Assembly: GCA_009838525.1 (NCBI GenBank) | Contig: VXRJ01000018.1 | Location: 273,087 to 337,086 of the forward strand | Source of the DNA: Acidobacteriota bacterium | GTDB lineage: Bacteria > Acidobacteriota > Vicinamibacteria > Vicinamibacterales > UBA8438 | Direction: 5' to 3' | DNA length: 64,000 nucleotides | Shown: positions 26,170 to 34,988 of the stretch, in pieces | Numbering within the stretch: the stretch's first letter is position 1 | Layout of the letters: each line of letters begins with the position of its first letter | The notes under the pieces: model-generated | Told to the model about the DNA's origin: nothing | Seen by the model: only the letters and a program-made list of their open reading frames with translations | Databases searched by the model: none | Translations under genes and position numbers: made by a program

Positions 26170-28098
26170 ATGCCGGATAGCAACCCCGCACGCCGGAGTT
26201 TCCCCATCCATCGTCCCGGAGTCGCCGTCGCCCTGGCCGTCACCGCCTTGTTCGGCGCTATGGCAGCTGGCTGCGGCGGCGACGATGGGTCCGCCACCGG
26301 CGTGACCGAACCCGCCGCGCCGGGTTCCGAGCCCGCGACGCCCGGTGCGGGTCCAAATCCGCTGCGTAACGCCTACTTCGGCGACCTGCACACGCACACC
26401 AGGTTGTCCTACGACGCCTTCCTCAACGGCACCCGCGCCGGGCCGGACGACGCCTATCGGTACGCCCAGGGCGAGCCCCTGACGCACCCGGCCGGCTTCG
26501 ACGTTCAGCTCGACGCGCCGCTCGACTTCTTTGCGGTCACCGATCACGCGAGCTTCCTCGGCATGCTGCCCGCCATGCTGGATCCCGAACAGGAGGTCTC
26601 CCGCCACCCCGACGCGGCGGTGGCCCGGCAAATCGCATCCGGGGAGCTCTCCGGGGCGGACCGGGCTCGGGCCTACGCGGGCATTCGTGCGCACACCCTC
26701 GGGGACCGCGACGACCTGATCGACATGGATGTCGTCCGCTCTGCCTGGCAGGAGACGATCGCGGCGGCCGAGCGTCACTACCAGCCGGGCAGCTTCACGA
26801 CCTTCATCGGCTACGAGTTCACCGGCAGCCCGGAGAACCAGAATCTGCACCGCAACGTCATCTTCCGCGGGAGCGCGGCGCCGGACGTGCCGTTCAGCCG
26901 CCTCGATTCGTTCAATCCTGAAGAACTGTGGGCATGGATGGACCGCAACCGGGAGGCGGGCATGGAGGCGCTCGCCATCCCGCACAACTCCAACGGCTCG
27001 AACGGACTGATGTTCCGCCTCGCCACATACGCCGGCGAGCCGCTCGACGCCGCCTACGCCGATACCCGCATGCGCAACGAGCCGGTGGTGGAGATCACGC
27101 AGACCAAGGGCACGTCAGACACGCACCCGGCCCTCTCGCCCAACGACGAATGGGCGGACTTCGAGATCTGGTCCTACCGGATCGGCGGCGGTACGACCCC
27201 GAGCCAGCCGTCCGGCAGCTACGTGCGGGAGGCCTACCTGAACGGCCTGCTCCTGGAGGAAGAACAGGGCATCAACCCGTTCCGCTTCGGTCTCGTCGGA
27301 GCCACCGACAACCATGCCGCGGCAAGCGCGCTCAACGAGTCCGACTTCTTCACGGCGGGCGGCCTCCCGCAACGCGGTATCGCCATACCGCTCGATCAGC
27401 CGCGTCCGGACGGCAGCCGGTACAGCGCCTCGGCGCTCGGTCCGATCCGGGGTGCGTCGGGCCTGACCGGTGCGTGGGCGGAAGAAAACACACGCGACGC
27501 GATATTCGATGCGTTCCGCCGCAAGGAGACGTTCGCCACGACCGGGCCCCGTATGCGACTCCGTTTCTTCGGCGGCTACGACTATGCGGACGACCTGCTG
27601 GACGACCGCGATATGGTGGCCCGAGCATACGACGGCGGCGTTCCGATGGGTGGCGACCTCGTCGCGCCCGGTTCACGCGTTCCCCGGTTTCTCGTCTGGG
27701 CGAGCCAGGATCCGGCCGGCACGCCGCTGGCGCGCGTGCAGATCATCAAGGGCTGGGTCGATGGCGGTGAAGCGCACGAGAGAGTCTACGATGTTGCCTG
27801 CTCGGATGGCCTGTCCGTGGATCCGGCGACCCAGCGCTGCCCGGACAACGGCGCCACCGTGAACCTCGACGACTGCGGTGTCAGCTCGGACGCCGGCGAC
27901 GCGGAGTTGCGGACCTTGTGGTCGGATCCGGACTTCGATCCCGAGCGGCGCGCCTTCTACTACGTGCGCGTGCTCGAGAACCCGTCCTGCCGCTGGTCCA
28001 CTTGGGAAGCGGTTCGCGCCGGCGTTGAACCGAGGCCTGATTTGCCGGCCACCATCCAGGAGCGCGCCTGGTCGTCGCCAATCTGGATTACCCCCTGA
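26170..28098 (+). CDS. DUF3604 lipoprotein (PHP-like metal-dependent fold)
   Basis: A 642-residue predicted lipoprotein. The signal peptide ends in a lipobox, GAMAAGCGGDD. After a short linker, YFGDLHTHTRLSYDAF and FAVTDHASFLG carry the His/Asp pattern of PHP-type metal sites, as in DUF3604 proteins. Later blocks include FIGYEFTGSPENQNLHRNVI, IPHNSNGSNG, EITQTKGTSDTHP and GATDNHAA. DUF3604 has no established substrate; a metal-dependent phosphoesterase-like role is inferred from the fold. ATG 26170 is chosen because AGGAG precedes it by 5 nt and it starts the signal peptide, whereas GTG 26128 would add 14 odd residues. Confidence 0.82.
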   Translation: MPDSNPARRSFPIHRPGVAVALAVTALFGAMAAGCGGDDGSATGVTEPAAPGSEPATPGAGPNPLRNAYFGDLHTHTRLSYDAFLNGTRAGPDDAYRYAQGEPLTHPAGFDVQLDAPLDFFAVTDHASFLGMLPAMLDPEQEVSRHPDAAVARQIASGELSGADRARAYAGIRAHTLGDRDDLIDMDVVRSAWQETIAAAERHYQPGSFTTFIGYEFTGSPENQNLHRNVIFRGSAAPDVPFSRLDSFNPEELWAWMDRNREAGMEALAIPHNSNGSNGLMFRLATYAGEPLDAAYADTRMRNEPVVEITQTKGTSDTHPALSPNDEWADFEIWSYRIGGGTTPSQPSGSYVREAYLNGLLLEEEQGINPFRFGLVGATDNHAAASALNESDFFTAGGLPQRGIAIPLDQPRPDGSRYSASALGPIRGASGLTGAWAEENTRDAIFDAFRRKETFATTGPRMRLRFFGGYDYADDLLDDRDMVARAYDGGVPMGGDLVAPGSRVPRFLVWASQDPAGTPLARVQIIKGWVDGGEAHERVYDVACSDGLSVDPATQRCPDNGATVNLDDCGVSSDAGDAELRTLWSDPDFDPERRAFYYVRVLENPSCRWSTWEAVRAGVEPRPDLPATIQERAWSSPIWITP

Positions 28099-28148
28099 CC
28101 GTCACGACGCAGCGCATCGGGGCCTGGCGGCGGCGGGAGGCGGCGCAC

Positions 28149-29447
28149 GTGGGCCCTGCCCAACACGCGGCGGGCATGGTCATTGCCGGGATGCTGGCGC
28201 TCGCGATCGCGGGAGCCGTGTGGCCCGCGGTTCCGACGCTGTCGGCCGCCGTTCTGGCCTGGATTGCGCTGGCGCTACTCTGGCCGAACATCGGTAGGCG
28301 GCAGCAATTCCAGGCGCTGATGTTCATCGCGGCGGGTCTGGCCGCCTTCGCCTGGGGCGCAAGCCAGGGCGCGCCGCTGCGATTCGACAGTCTCCTGGGC
28401 CAGAACCAGCCGATCCTGTCGATGCTGGCCGCCGTTACCCTGCTGCGCCTCCTGAACCGGCCTCCGCGCGTGGACGAACCTGAACTGCCACGAGGCAGGG
28501 GCGCCTACCTTCAGAGCATGCTGGGCGTGCACGCTTTCGGGTCGATCATCAACATCTCCGCCGTCATCATCATGGCCGACCGGCTGGCACGCGTGCTGCC
28601 GCTCGGATTCAACCAGGCGCAGCTCTTCAGCAGGGCGTTCACCGCCGTCGCCTTCTACTCGCCGTTCATCGGCGGCGTCGCCCTGGCCCTTTCGTACACG
28701 CCCGGGTCGAGCCCGGTGGTAATGATGCTGTTCGGACTCCCCCTGGCCGCCGCGTCCTTCGTGCTGCTGTACTGGTACGCGTCAAGTGGCCGGGCCGAGG
28801 AGGTCCGGACCTTCCGCGGCTACCCACTGCATCCCCAGGATCTGAAGGTGCCGTTAACCCTCGGCGCCGCGGTGCTCATTGCTGCCACCGTGTTGCCGGG
28901 TTACTCGGTGCTCGCGCTCATCACCATGGTCACTCCGGCGGTGGTCGTGGCCGTGCTGATCAAGCGCAAAGGCTTGCGCGGCCTGCGCCCGGCCCTGGCG
29001 GAATACGTGAGGGAGCGAGCCCCGCAGATGGGCAGCGAGCTGGCGCTGTTCCTTGGCGCCGGGGTGCTGGCGGCGGGCGTCGTTGCCGCGGCGGCGGGTT
29101 CGGGCGACTGGACGCTGCTACCGCGCCTGGACGCCTTCCACGCCGCTCTTCTCGTTTTCGTCTTCATCGTCGCCTCACTGGTGTGCGTTCACCCCGCCGT
29201 GTTGATGGGTATCACGGTGGCGTTGGCAGAGACCGTGGAACTCGACCCGACGCTGCTGGCGACGACGTTTGCGATGGGCTGGGGTCTCGGCTGCGCCGTC
29301 AATCCCCTGTCCGGAGTGAACGTGGTGCTCGCCACCCGGTACGGCGCCGACAACTGGCGAATCGCGCGGAGCAACATCGTCTATAGCGCAACCTTGTATC
29401 CGGTGGCGGCAGCATTGCTCTATTTGTACGAGTTCATCCGACTGTAG
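28149..29447 (+). CDS. Polytopic membrane protein, possible ion-transporter-type carrier
   Basis: A 432-residue protein with about 11-12 hydrophobic helices. It has a symmetrical feel: the internal blocks FYSPFIGGVALALSYTPG and WGLGCAVNPLSGVNVVLATR look like helix-break motifs of two inverted repeats, as in members of the IT superfamily (DASS, CitMHS). I cannot assign a family or a substrate. The start is GTG 28149 or ATG 28176; the first adds nine residues. It follows the DUF3604 gene by 50 nt and may be co-transcribed. Confidence 0.55.
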   Translation: MGPAQHAAGMVIAGMLALAIAGAVWPAVPTLSAAVLAWIALALLWPNIGRRQQFQALMFIAAGLAAFAWGASQGAPLRFDSLLGQNQPILSMLAAVTLLRLLNRPPRVDEPELPRGRGAYLQSMLGVHAFGSIINISAVIIMADRLARVLPLGFNQAQLFSRAFTAVAFYSPFIGGVALALSYTPGSSPVVMMLFGLPLAAASFVLLYWYASSGRAEEVRTFRGYPLHPQDLKVPLTLGAAVLIAATVLPGYSVLALITMVTPAVVVAVLIKRKGLRGLRPALAEYVRERAPQMGSELALFLGAGVLAAGVVAAAAGSGDWTLLPRLDAFHAALLVFVFIVASLVCVHPAVLMGITVALAETVELDPTLLATTFAMGWGLGCAVNPLSGVNVVLATRYGADNWRIARSNIVYSATLYPVAAALLYLYEFIRL

Positions 29448-29503
29448 GACGGCGCCGGGCGCCTCGCCGCTCTCGTTGCTACACGGGGTTTCACGACGGG
29501 CTG

Positions 29504-29995
29504 CTAGAAGAAGGCTTGCGCGTGCCACGAGTCAGCCGCCGGGACTTCCCACCGTCCCGCTCGCACTTCGCCGAGACTCGTCAGCGTATTGTTGAACACG
29601 GTGGTATCGGGCCCAACCTTGCCTGCGTCCGCAAGGCGGGCGAAGGCGTCGCGCGGCACGCGGGCGATCGCTTCGCCCTGACGGAACAGCACCGGCGCAT
29701 GGTTGACCAGCTCCACGTCGATCTCCTCTTGAAGCTCCTGCATCCGTCGGACGAGGGCGTCGATGGAACAGCCCGACGGACCAGCGGCCCGCTGATCCAC
29801 CGCGATGAAGAGGAACTGGCCGTACACGAGATCACGGCCTGCCGTCAGGGGAACTGCATGCGCCCCCCACTGATTGATAAAGGCATCCACCTCGGCGAGC
29901 AGGCGGGCCTGTTCCGGCTCGGTCAGCTTCCGCGCCGCCGAGAAAATCCACACGCGGGCATCACCGGGCAACTCGTCGAACTCGATCCGCGGCAT
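29504..29995 (-). CDS. Conserved protein of the family often misnamed 'ABC transporter ATPase'
   Basis: A 163-residue cytoplasmic protein starting MPRIEFDELPGDARVWIFSA. It matches, from memory, a short protein widespread in Bacteroidota databases under the name ABC transporter ATPase. There is no Walker A, signature or Walker B motif, so that name is wrong for it. Family-like blocks are AVDQRAAGPSGCSIDALV with a conserved Cys, LFRQGEAIARVPRDAF, TVFNNTLTS and the C-terminal WEVPAADSWHAQAFF. Function is unknown. ATG 29995 has a GGAGGA ribosome site 6 nt upstream; the longer form starting at 30025 is unlikely. Confidence 0.75.
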   Translation of the reverse strand: MPRIEFDELPGDARVWIFSAARKLTEPEQARLLAEVDAFINQWGAHAVPLTAGRDLVYGQFLFIAVDQRAAGPSGCSIDALVRRMQELQEEIDVELVNHAPVLFRQGEAIARVPRDAFARLADAGKVGPDTTVFNNTLTSLGEVRAGRWEVPAADSWHAQAFF

Positions 29996-30025
29996 CCAGG
30001 TCCTCCTCCGTTCTTCACTCGTCAA

Positions 30026-30031
30026 TAGAAT
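30026..30031 (+). promoter_or_regulatory. Possible -10 element for the hydrolase pair at 30040
   Basis: TAGAAT (five of six matches to TATAAT) ends eight bases before the GTG start at 30040, with no Shine-Dalgarno sequence between them. It therefore fits a leaderless transcript. The plus-strand hydrolase operon is divergent from the gene ending at 29995. Confidence 0.35.
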
Positions 30032-30039
30032 ACAGGCCC

Positions 30040-30732
30040 GTGGCCACCAGCCTTCCTCCCGATGTGGCGCCGCCGTCCGCCGTGACGGTCCACAGGATTA
30101 CGGCGACGACGCACGGCCGGTTTCTCGTGGCGCCGGCCGAGAGCCCGGGCCCGGCCCCGATCCTTGTCGGTTTCCATGGTTACGGCGAGCACGCCGAACG
30201 TCACCTCAAGCAACTCGACCGCATTCCCGGCAGCGGAGGCTGGATCCGGGTCGCCGTGCAGGCGCTTCACCGGCACTACAGCAAGAGCCGCCGGCACGTC
30301 GTCGGGAGCTGGATGACACGTCAGGACCGGGCATACGCCATCGCCGACAACATCGCCTACGTTAATGGCGTCGTGCGGGCCGTTCGCAGGGATTACGCAA
30401 CCGCTCCTCCACTGGTCTACTGCGGCTTCTCCCAAGGTGTCGCCATGGCGTACCGGGCCGCCCTGCGCGCCGGGCATCCGTGCCGCGGCGTGATCGCAGT
30501 GGCCGGCGACGTGCCGCCCGAGTTGCAGACCGATCCGGACGCTGACTGGCCGCCGGTCTTGATCGGACGGGGCCGTCTGGACACCTGGTACACCCAGGAG
30601 AAGCTGGACGCCGATCTGAGCTTCCTGCGCCGCACCAGGGCGCAGGCGGAGTCGCTCGTTCTCGATAGCGGCCACGAATGGACCGACGAATTCCGCGCGG
30701 CGGCTGGTCGTTTTCTGGCGGAGCTTCTGTGA
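30040..30732 (+). CDS. Alpha/beta hydrolase, phospholipase/carboxylesterase-like
   Basis: A 230-residue cytoplasmic serine hydrolase. PILVGFHGYGEHAERH supplies the oxyanion region, YCGFSQGVAMAYRA the nucleophile Ser in a GFSQG elbow (as in carboxylesterase/YpfH-type enzymes), VLIGRGRLDTWY the acidic region, and LVLDSGHEWTDEF the catalytic His. The substrate is unknown. The start is GTG 30040. Its stop TGA shares an A with the ATG of the next hydrolase (TGATG at 30730-30734), so the two are translationally coupled. Confidence 0.82.
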   Translation: MATSLPPDVAPPSAVTVHRITATTHGRFLVAPAESPGPAPILVGFHGYGEHAERHLKQLDRIPGSGGWIRVAVQALHRHYSKSRRHVVGSWMTRQDRAYAIADNIAYVNGVVRAVRRDYATAPPLVYCGFSQGVAMAYRAALRAGHPCRGVIAVAGDVPPELQTDPDADWPPVLIGRGRLDTWYTQEKLDADLSFLRRTRAQAESLVLDSGHEWTDEFRAAAGRFLAELL

Positions 30733-31433
30733 TGGCGACACCCTTCAGTATTCCTCTCGATGGATCCGAGCCGGTCAGCGCGCTGGACTACGCGCCCGAG
30801 CCGGAAGCTGCTGCCGCCCTCGGCGCGACCCTCATCCTGGCGCACGGGGCCGGGGCGCCGCAGACCCATCCGTTCATGACCGCCTTCGGCCGCGGCCTGT
30901 CAAGTCGCGGCCTTCGCGTCGTCACCTTCAACTTTCCCTATATGGAGCGGAGGCGGCGCTATCCGGACCCCGGCAGGCGGCTCGAAGCGTGCTACCGGGC
31001 CGTAATCGCGGACGTGCGCAAGCGGCAGGCGAACGCCCGGTCCCGCCTCCTCGTCGGGGGCAAGTCAATGGGCGGGCGCATCGCGACACAGGTCGTCGCT
31101 CAAGATACGGGCGTCGAAGCCTCACTTGGTGTCGATGGCCTGGTGCTGCTGGGCTATCCGCTGCATCCGCCCGGCCGCCCGGACAAGTTGCGCGACGCGC
31201 ATCTGCCGTCCATTGCCGCACCCATGTTGTTCGTGCAGGGCAGCCGCGACACGTTCGGCACGCCCGATGAACTTCGTCCCGTGCTCGCCGGCTGCGCCTT
31301 GGCCGAGTTGTTCGTCGTCGAAGGCGGGGAGCACTCGTTCAAGGTGCGCGGGAAGAACGCCCCAAGCGAAGCGGAGATTCATTCGACCGTGCAGGACGCC
31401 GTCATCGAGTGGTGCGGGCGGCGGCTGCGGTAA
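30732..31433 (+). CDS. Alpha/beta hydrolase, dienelactone/TEX30-like family
   Basis: A 233-residue serine hydrolase distinct from its coupled neighbour. LILAHGAGAPQTHPFMTAFG gives the oxyanion loop, LLVGGKSMGGRIATQV the Ser nucleophile in GKSMGG, FVQGSRDTFGTPDEL the acidic residue, and VVEGGEHSFKV the catalytic His. This is the KANL/TEX30 and bacterial homologue type, whose substrates are mostly unknown. ATG 30732 is chosen because it overlaps the preceding stop and begins the conserved domain. The tandem arrangement of two unrelated hydrolases suggests sequential steps, which is inference only. Confidence 0.8.
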   Translation: MATPFSIPLDGSEPVSALDYAPEPEAAAALGATLILAHGAGAPQTHPFMTAFGRGLSSRGLRVVTFNFPYMERRRRYPDPGRRLEACYRAVIADVRKRQANARSRLLVGGKSMGGRIATQVVAQDTGVEASLGVDGLVLLGYPLHPPGRPDKLRDAHLPSIAAPMLFVQGSRDTFGTPDELRPVLAGCALAELFVVEGGEHSFKVRGKNAPSEAEIHSTVQDAVIEWCGRRLR

Positions 31434-31483
31434 CTGCCTCGGCTTCCGCAATTCCGGCGACAGAAGCCGGCACGCGGAAGGGG

Positions 31484-33928
31484 CTAACGTGCGAGGCTTG
31501 TGGCCCTAGGAAACAACGGCTCGTCCGGGGGCGGAAGCCGCGACGGGTCAATCTGCATGACCGCGTGCCGTCCCACCCCCGCGGGTCGAATGCGGAAGGT
31601 CGCGGTGGGGGTGCGGATCGTGCCCGCGACCACGTTCCGGTTGACCACCAGCGTCATCGTTCCCGACTCAACGCCCGCCAGGCGACCGGAAAGTGCATAG
31701 CCACCGGAGAACGTCGTCGTCCGCCGTTCGACGATGCCGGTCAAGGTGGCGTCGTCGAAGAGGTTCAGAGTGAGGGCCGGGGGCCCGGACGGCCACATCG
31801 CCGCGGGCGTGCCCGTGAGGCGGCCGGTGTCGATGGCGACGTCGCGCCGCCGCAATGTTGCCGGGTCGTGGCGCGTGGCGGCCCGCGCGCGGCCGGGCTC
31901 CGGCGTGAACAGGCCGTTGTTCCCCGCATCGGCGGTGCTGAAGGCTATAGTCGGGGTGACGGTGATCGGCGGTATCACCGTGACGGTGAAGAGCAGACTC
32001 GCGCGCGTATTCGATCCGTCGATGTCGGTCGCCGACACCTCTATCGTTGCCAGGCCCGTGCCGACCGGGGAGAGTCTGAGCTCCGCGCCCACCACCCGTG
32101 CCGTGACGACGGAGGGCGCCGACGAGGTGGCCCCGTAGGTCAGCGCGTCTCCGTCGGGGTCGTTGAAGAGACCAGCCAACGGGATCGCAGCCACGTCGTC
32201 GCTCGCCTGCACCGTCAGGTCCGGCAGCGTGCCGGTCGTCACCGGCGACTGGTTGGTGTAGCGATCCCGATAGGTTGCCACCGAATGCCGCATGAGGTTG
32301 AGGACGTCAACCGCGTTGGCGGGTCCGTCCACGTCGGTCGATGGGAAGCTGCCCGCCACGCCCAGCGGATCGTCGTTCCACGCCTGTTCCGGGTTGGAGA
32401 AGCGCGGTATTCCCTGGCACCTCACTCCTGCCCGGGAGCACCGCGCATGGTAGGCCATGATGGTGATCCAGCGCTGCGAGTCGGACGCGTCGGGCTCAAG
32501 CCCCGGAGGATTCACATAACCGTATCCGTGTCGAAACGGCCAGTCGATGCATGGGTTGCCGGGGCCGCAGAGGGAATACCGGTCATGCCGCAGACCCATG
32601 TTGTGGCCGAGCTCGTGGGCGAAGGCCAGGTCGTCGCAGTTCGAACCGGTAAGCCCGACCGCGCCGGCCGGCCATGCCTTGCCGCACGCGGTGTAGTCGT
32701 TGCCACCCACGAGGGGCAGGAAATGCACGAGGTCGGCCCCGACCTCGTCCCGGATCGCATGCACTTCGTCCAGGTAGCCGTCCGCCGGGTCCGCCAAACG
32801 CCTGAGGTCAACGTTCTGGTTCACTTCGGCGTATTCGATCTCTCTCGTGGCTACCAGTGCGATACGCTGTTTCACGCCACTGTCCGCGTAGGCCTGATTC
32901 GCCGCGGCGACCATCAGGTCGATCACTGCCTCGATCTCGGGGATTCCGCCCGCGTCCCGGCGTGCCGCCGGCGTATAGAAGACCGCCACGTCGATCAAGG
33001 ACATCGCCGGCTCGGGGTCTCCGCAGGTCAGCCCGGACGAACGGAGGTTCGGGATCGCTCTCAGCCATGTCCGAAACTCCGCGCTTCCGGGAACACACAC
33101 CCTCGTTCCCGCCAGATCCAGTGCGCGCAACGCCTGCTGGTGCAACTGCGGCGGAAGGGGGCCGGTCAGTCGTTCATTGAATGCGAGGTTCATCTCGTCG
33201 AGTCCGGATTCGCCCAGTCCGGAGGGAATCGAGCCGCTCAGCCGGTTGCCCTCGAGGTTCAGTCTGCTGAGCCGGTTCAAGGCACCCAGTGCCACCGGTA
33301 GCGGCCCCGTCAGGCCGTTCTGATAGAGCGACAACCACGTGAGGCTGGCCAGATCGCCAATCCACGTCGGTACTTGTCCCGTCAGTCGGTTGTTCCCGAG
33401 GCGCAGGTGCGCGAGCAAGACCAGGGTGCTCAAGTCAGGTATGTGCCCCGTCAGGTCGTTGCTCCAGAGACCCAACTGCGTCAGACGGGTCAGGTTGCCG
33501 AGAGTGGCCGGTATGTGCCCCGTCAGCTCGTTGCCTCCCAGATCCAGCTCCCGGAGGTTGTCCAGATCGCCGATCTGCGCCGGAATGGAGCCCTTCAGGT
33601 CGTTAATGAACAAGTGGAGTACTTCGAGGCGGTCCAGATCGCCGATTGCCCCCGGTATCTGTCCGTCCAGGCCGTTGAAGTCCAGATCCAGCACGGTGAC
33701 CCGGCCGTTCGTGTCCGTGGCGACTCCGTGCCAGTCTGCTAGCGGCTCGTCACTCAACCAGTTCGTGCTGTTCGTCCAGTTGGGGCCGTTGGTTGCGTTG
33801 TAGAGCCTCACGAGCGTCGCGCGGTCGGACTGCACGCTTCCCTGCGCAAGGGCGTCGTCCCCCGGAGAGCACACCGCGACGGCCATGAAAGCGATCGAAA
33901 ACGCGCTACGGTCGAACCACTGCTGCAT
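31484..33928 (-). CDS. Secreted leucine-rich-repeat metzincin protease with Ig/cadherin-like domains
   Basis: An 814-residue exported protein. After a signal peptide (ending DALAQG), residues 77-275 hold about eight plant-type LRRs of the form LxxLxLxxNxLTGxIPxxLGxL (for example LRLGNNRLTGQVPTWIGDLA). Residues about 311-525 form a metzincin protease with the zinc motif HELGHNMGLRHD (His438, His442, His448; Glu439) and a Met-turn ITIMAY. Next comes a cadherin-like or putative-Ig segment (VTTGTLPDLTVQASDDVAAI ... LFNDPDGDALTYGATSS), then a beta-rich C-terminus. The LRRs probably bind a protein or glycan target that the protease processes; this is inference. No sorting signal is evident. Confidence 0.85.
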   Translation of the reverse strand: MQQWFDRSAFSIAFMAVAVCSPGDDALAQGSVQSDRATLVRLYNATNGPNWTNSTNWLSDEPLADWHGVATDTNGRVTVLDLDFNGLDGQIPGAIGDLDRLEVLHLFINDLKGSIPAQIGDLDNLRELDLGGNELTGHIPATLGNLTRLTQLGLWSNDLTGHIPDLSTLVLLAHLRLGNNRLTGQVPTWIGDLASLTWLSLYQNGLTGPLPVALGALNRLSRLNLEGNRLSGSIPSGLGESGLDEMNLAFNERLTGPLPPQLHQQALRALDLAGTRVCVPGSAEFRTWLRAIPNLRSSGLTCGDPEPAMSLIDVAVFYTPAARRDAGGIPEIEAVIDLMVAAANQAYADSGVKQRIALVATREIEYAEVNQNVDLRRLADPADGYLDEVHAIRDEVGADLVHFLPLVGGNDYTACGKAWPAGAVGLTGSNCDDLAFAHELGHNMGLRHDRYSLCGPGNPCIDWPFRHGYGYVNPPGLEPDASDSQRWITIMAYHARCSRAGVRCQGIPRFSNPEQAWNDDPLGVAGSFPSTDVDGPANAVDVLNLMRHSVATYRDRYTNQSPVTTGTLPDLTVQASDDVAAIPLAGLFNDPDGDALTYGATSSAPSVVTARVVGAELRLSPVGTGLATIEVSATDIDGSNTRASLLFTVTVIPPITVTPTIAFSTADAGNNGLFTPEPGRARAATRHDPATLRRRDVAIDTGRLTGTPAAMWPSGPPALTLNLFDDATLTGIVERRTTTFSGGYALSGRLAGVESGTMTLVVNRNVVAGTIRTPTATFRIRPAGVGRHAVMQIDPSRLPPPDEPLFPRATSLAR

Positions 33929-34037
33929 GCGTACTTGCCTGGGTCGGCCTGATGGAGGCCGAACCCATGCACGCTAGCACTGCGTTCCCGTGACTGTCAG
34001 GCGCGCTACCGCAAATCCCCTTTGGGCTACCGCGAGC

Positions 34038-34418
34038 TCACGCGCTGCCGTACGGCTTCGTAAGCACCTCCAGAAGGTGGCCGTCGGGATCCTCGAAGTA
34101 GACGCCGCGTCCGCCGTCGTTGCGGTTGAAGCCAGGCCGCCTCCTGCCCGGATCGGCCCAGTGGTCGAGGCCGCGCTCGCGGATGCGTCTGTAGATCCGG
34201 TCGAAGTCCGCTTCGTCGATCAGAAACGCGTAGTGCTGGGGCTGGAACTCCCGGCCACCGGCGTCGGCAAAGTCGAGCGACACGCCGTTGTCCAGATCGA
34301 CCACGAAAAAGTGCCCGAAGGCCCTCGGTTCCGGAAGGCCGAGGATCTGCGTGAGAAAGTGCGCCGACGCCTGCCTGGATCGGCTGTAGATGATGGTGTG
34401 GTTGAAACAGGTCGGCAT
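34038..34418 (-). CDS. VOC (glyoxalase/bleomycin resistance-like) superfamily protein
   Basis: A 126-residue single-module VOC protein: MPTCFNHTIIYSRSRQASAH begins the first beta-alpha-beta-beta-beta unit, HYAFLIDEADFDRIYRRI the second, and GRGVYFEDPDGHLLEVLT supplies the usual C-terminal metal-ligand Glu. Candidate metal ligands are His7, His62 and Glu117. VOC proteins include dioxygenases, lyases and resistance proteins, and the substrate here is unknown. The start at 34418 is chosen from the domain boundary; the longer open frame to 34979 is the antisense of the lipoprotein gene. Confidence 0.85.
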   Translation of the reverse strand: MPTCFNHTIIYSRSRQASAHFLTQILGLPEPRAFGHFFVVDLDNGVSLDFADAGGREFQPQHYAFLIDEADFDRIYRRIRERGLDHWADPGRRRPGFNRNDGGRGVYFEDPDGHLLEVLTKPYGSA

Positions 34419-34433
34419 GCCGTCGTCAGTCGC

Positions 34434-34479
34434 ATCATAGCGCCGCGCGGCGCCGGGATTCGGGTCGGCTCGATATAAT
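34434..34479. promoter_or_regulatory. Divergent -10 elements between the VOC and lipoprotein genes
   Basis: On the plus strand a perfect TATAAT (34474-34479) ends eight bases before ATG 34488 with no Shine-Dalgarno sequence, which points to a leaderless mRNA for the lipoprotein. On the minus strand TATGAT (34439-34434, five of six matches) stands 15 nt before the VOC ATG at 34418. No -35 elements were recognised. Confidence 0.5.
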
Positions 34480-34487
34480 CCGCGCGG

Positions 34488-34988
34488 ATGTTGGCTTTGC
34501 AGCGGTTCTTCGTGCCTGCGGCGCTCTTCGTGCTGGCTGCCGGGTGCGGTTCGGGCGGAGGTCGAGCGGCGGGGGACGGGACGTTTGCAGACGGACCTGA
34601 AACCGTGCAACTGGAGGTGACGCATCGGTCCGAGTGGCGGCAGCTCTGGATAGAGGGAGCGACGGATCTGCCGGATGGGGCCTACGTCAATTATCGGATT
34701 GCGCACGAGGCGGCGGAGACGGTGCCAGTCGAGGAGTGGCCAGCCGAGAACCTGATGGATACGGGTCGCGCCGCCGTGCAGGACAACCAGTTCTGGACCC
34801 GCATCAACACGTTCCGCTGGCCGCGGGGCGAGGTGCGCGTGATCGTTCAGTTCCCGCTGCCGCCGCAGCCGGAAGAGGTAGTGGCGCGCTACGGCGAGTT
34901 CGGTGAGCGTCTCGGCGGTGACAACGTCACGGAGCGCGCCGGGATGCGCGCGGTGGAAGTCGAGCACGTGTTCGAGCACCGGCCATGA
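34488..34988 (+). CDS. Small predicted lipoprotein, function unknown
   Basis: A 166-residue protein with a signal peptide and lipobox (MLALQRFFVPAALFVLAAGC, cleavage before Cys20). A Gly/Ala-rich linker is followed by a beta-rich domain (VQLEVTHRSEWRQLWIEGAT, then EVRVIVQFPLPPQPEEVVAR). No family was recognised. Its stop overlaps the ATG of the flavodoxin-like gene (ATGA at 34985-34988), so the two are coupled and probably function together. Confidence 0.6.
   Translation: MLALQRFFVPAALFVLAAGCGSGGGRAAGDGTFADGPETVQLEVTHRSEWRQLWIEGATDLPDGAYVNYRIAHEAAETVPVEEWPAENLMDTGRAAVQDNQFWTRINTFRWPRGEVRVIVQFPLPPQPEEVVARYGEFGERLGGDNVTERAGMRAVEVEHVFEHRP

Noticed and set aside
29448-29503. GGCGCC-type hairpin between convergent genes as a terminator
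   Set aside because: Only a 5-bp stem and no T tract on either strand.
34419-34979. N-terminal extension of the VOC protein over the lipoprotein gene
   Set aside because: The extension is antisense to a lipoprotein gene with signal peptide, and the VOC domain starts exactly at ATG 34418.
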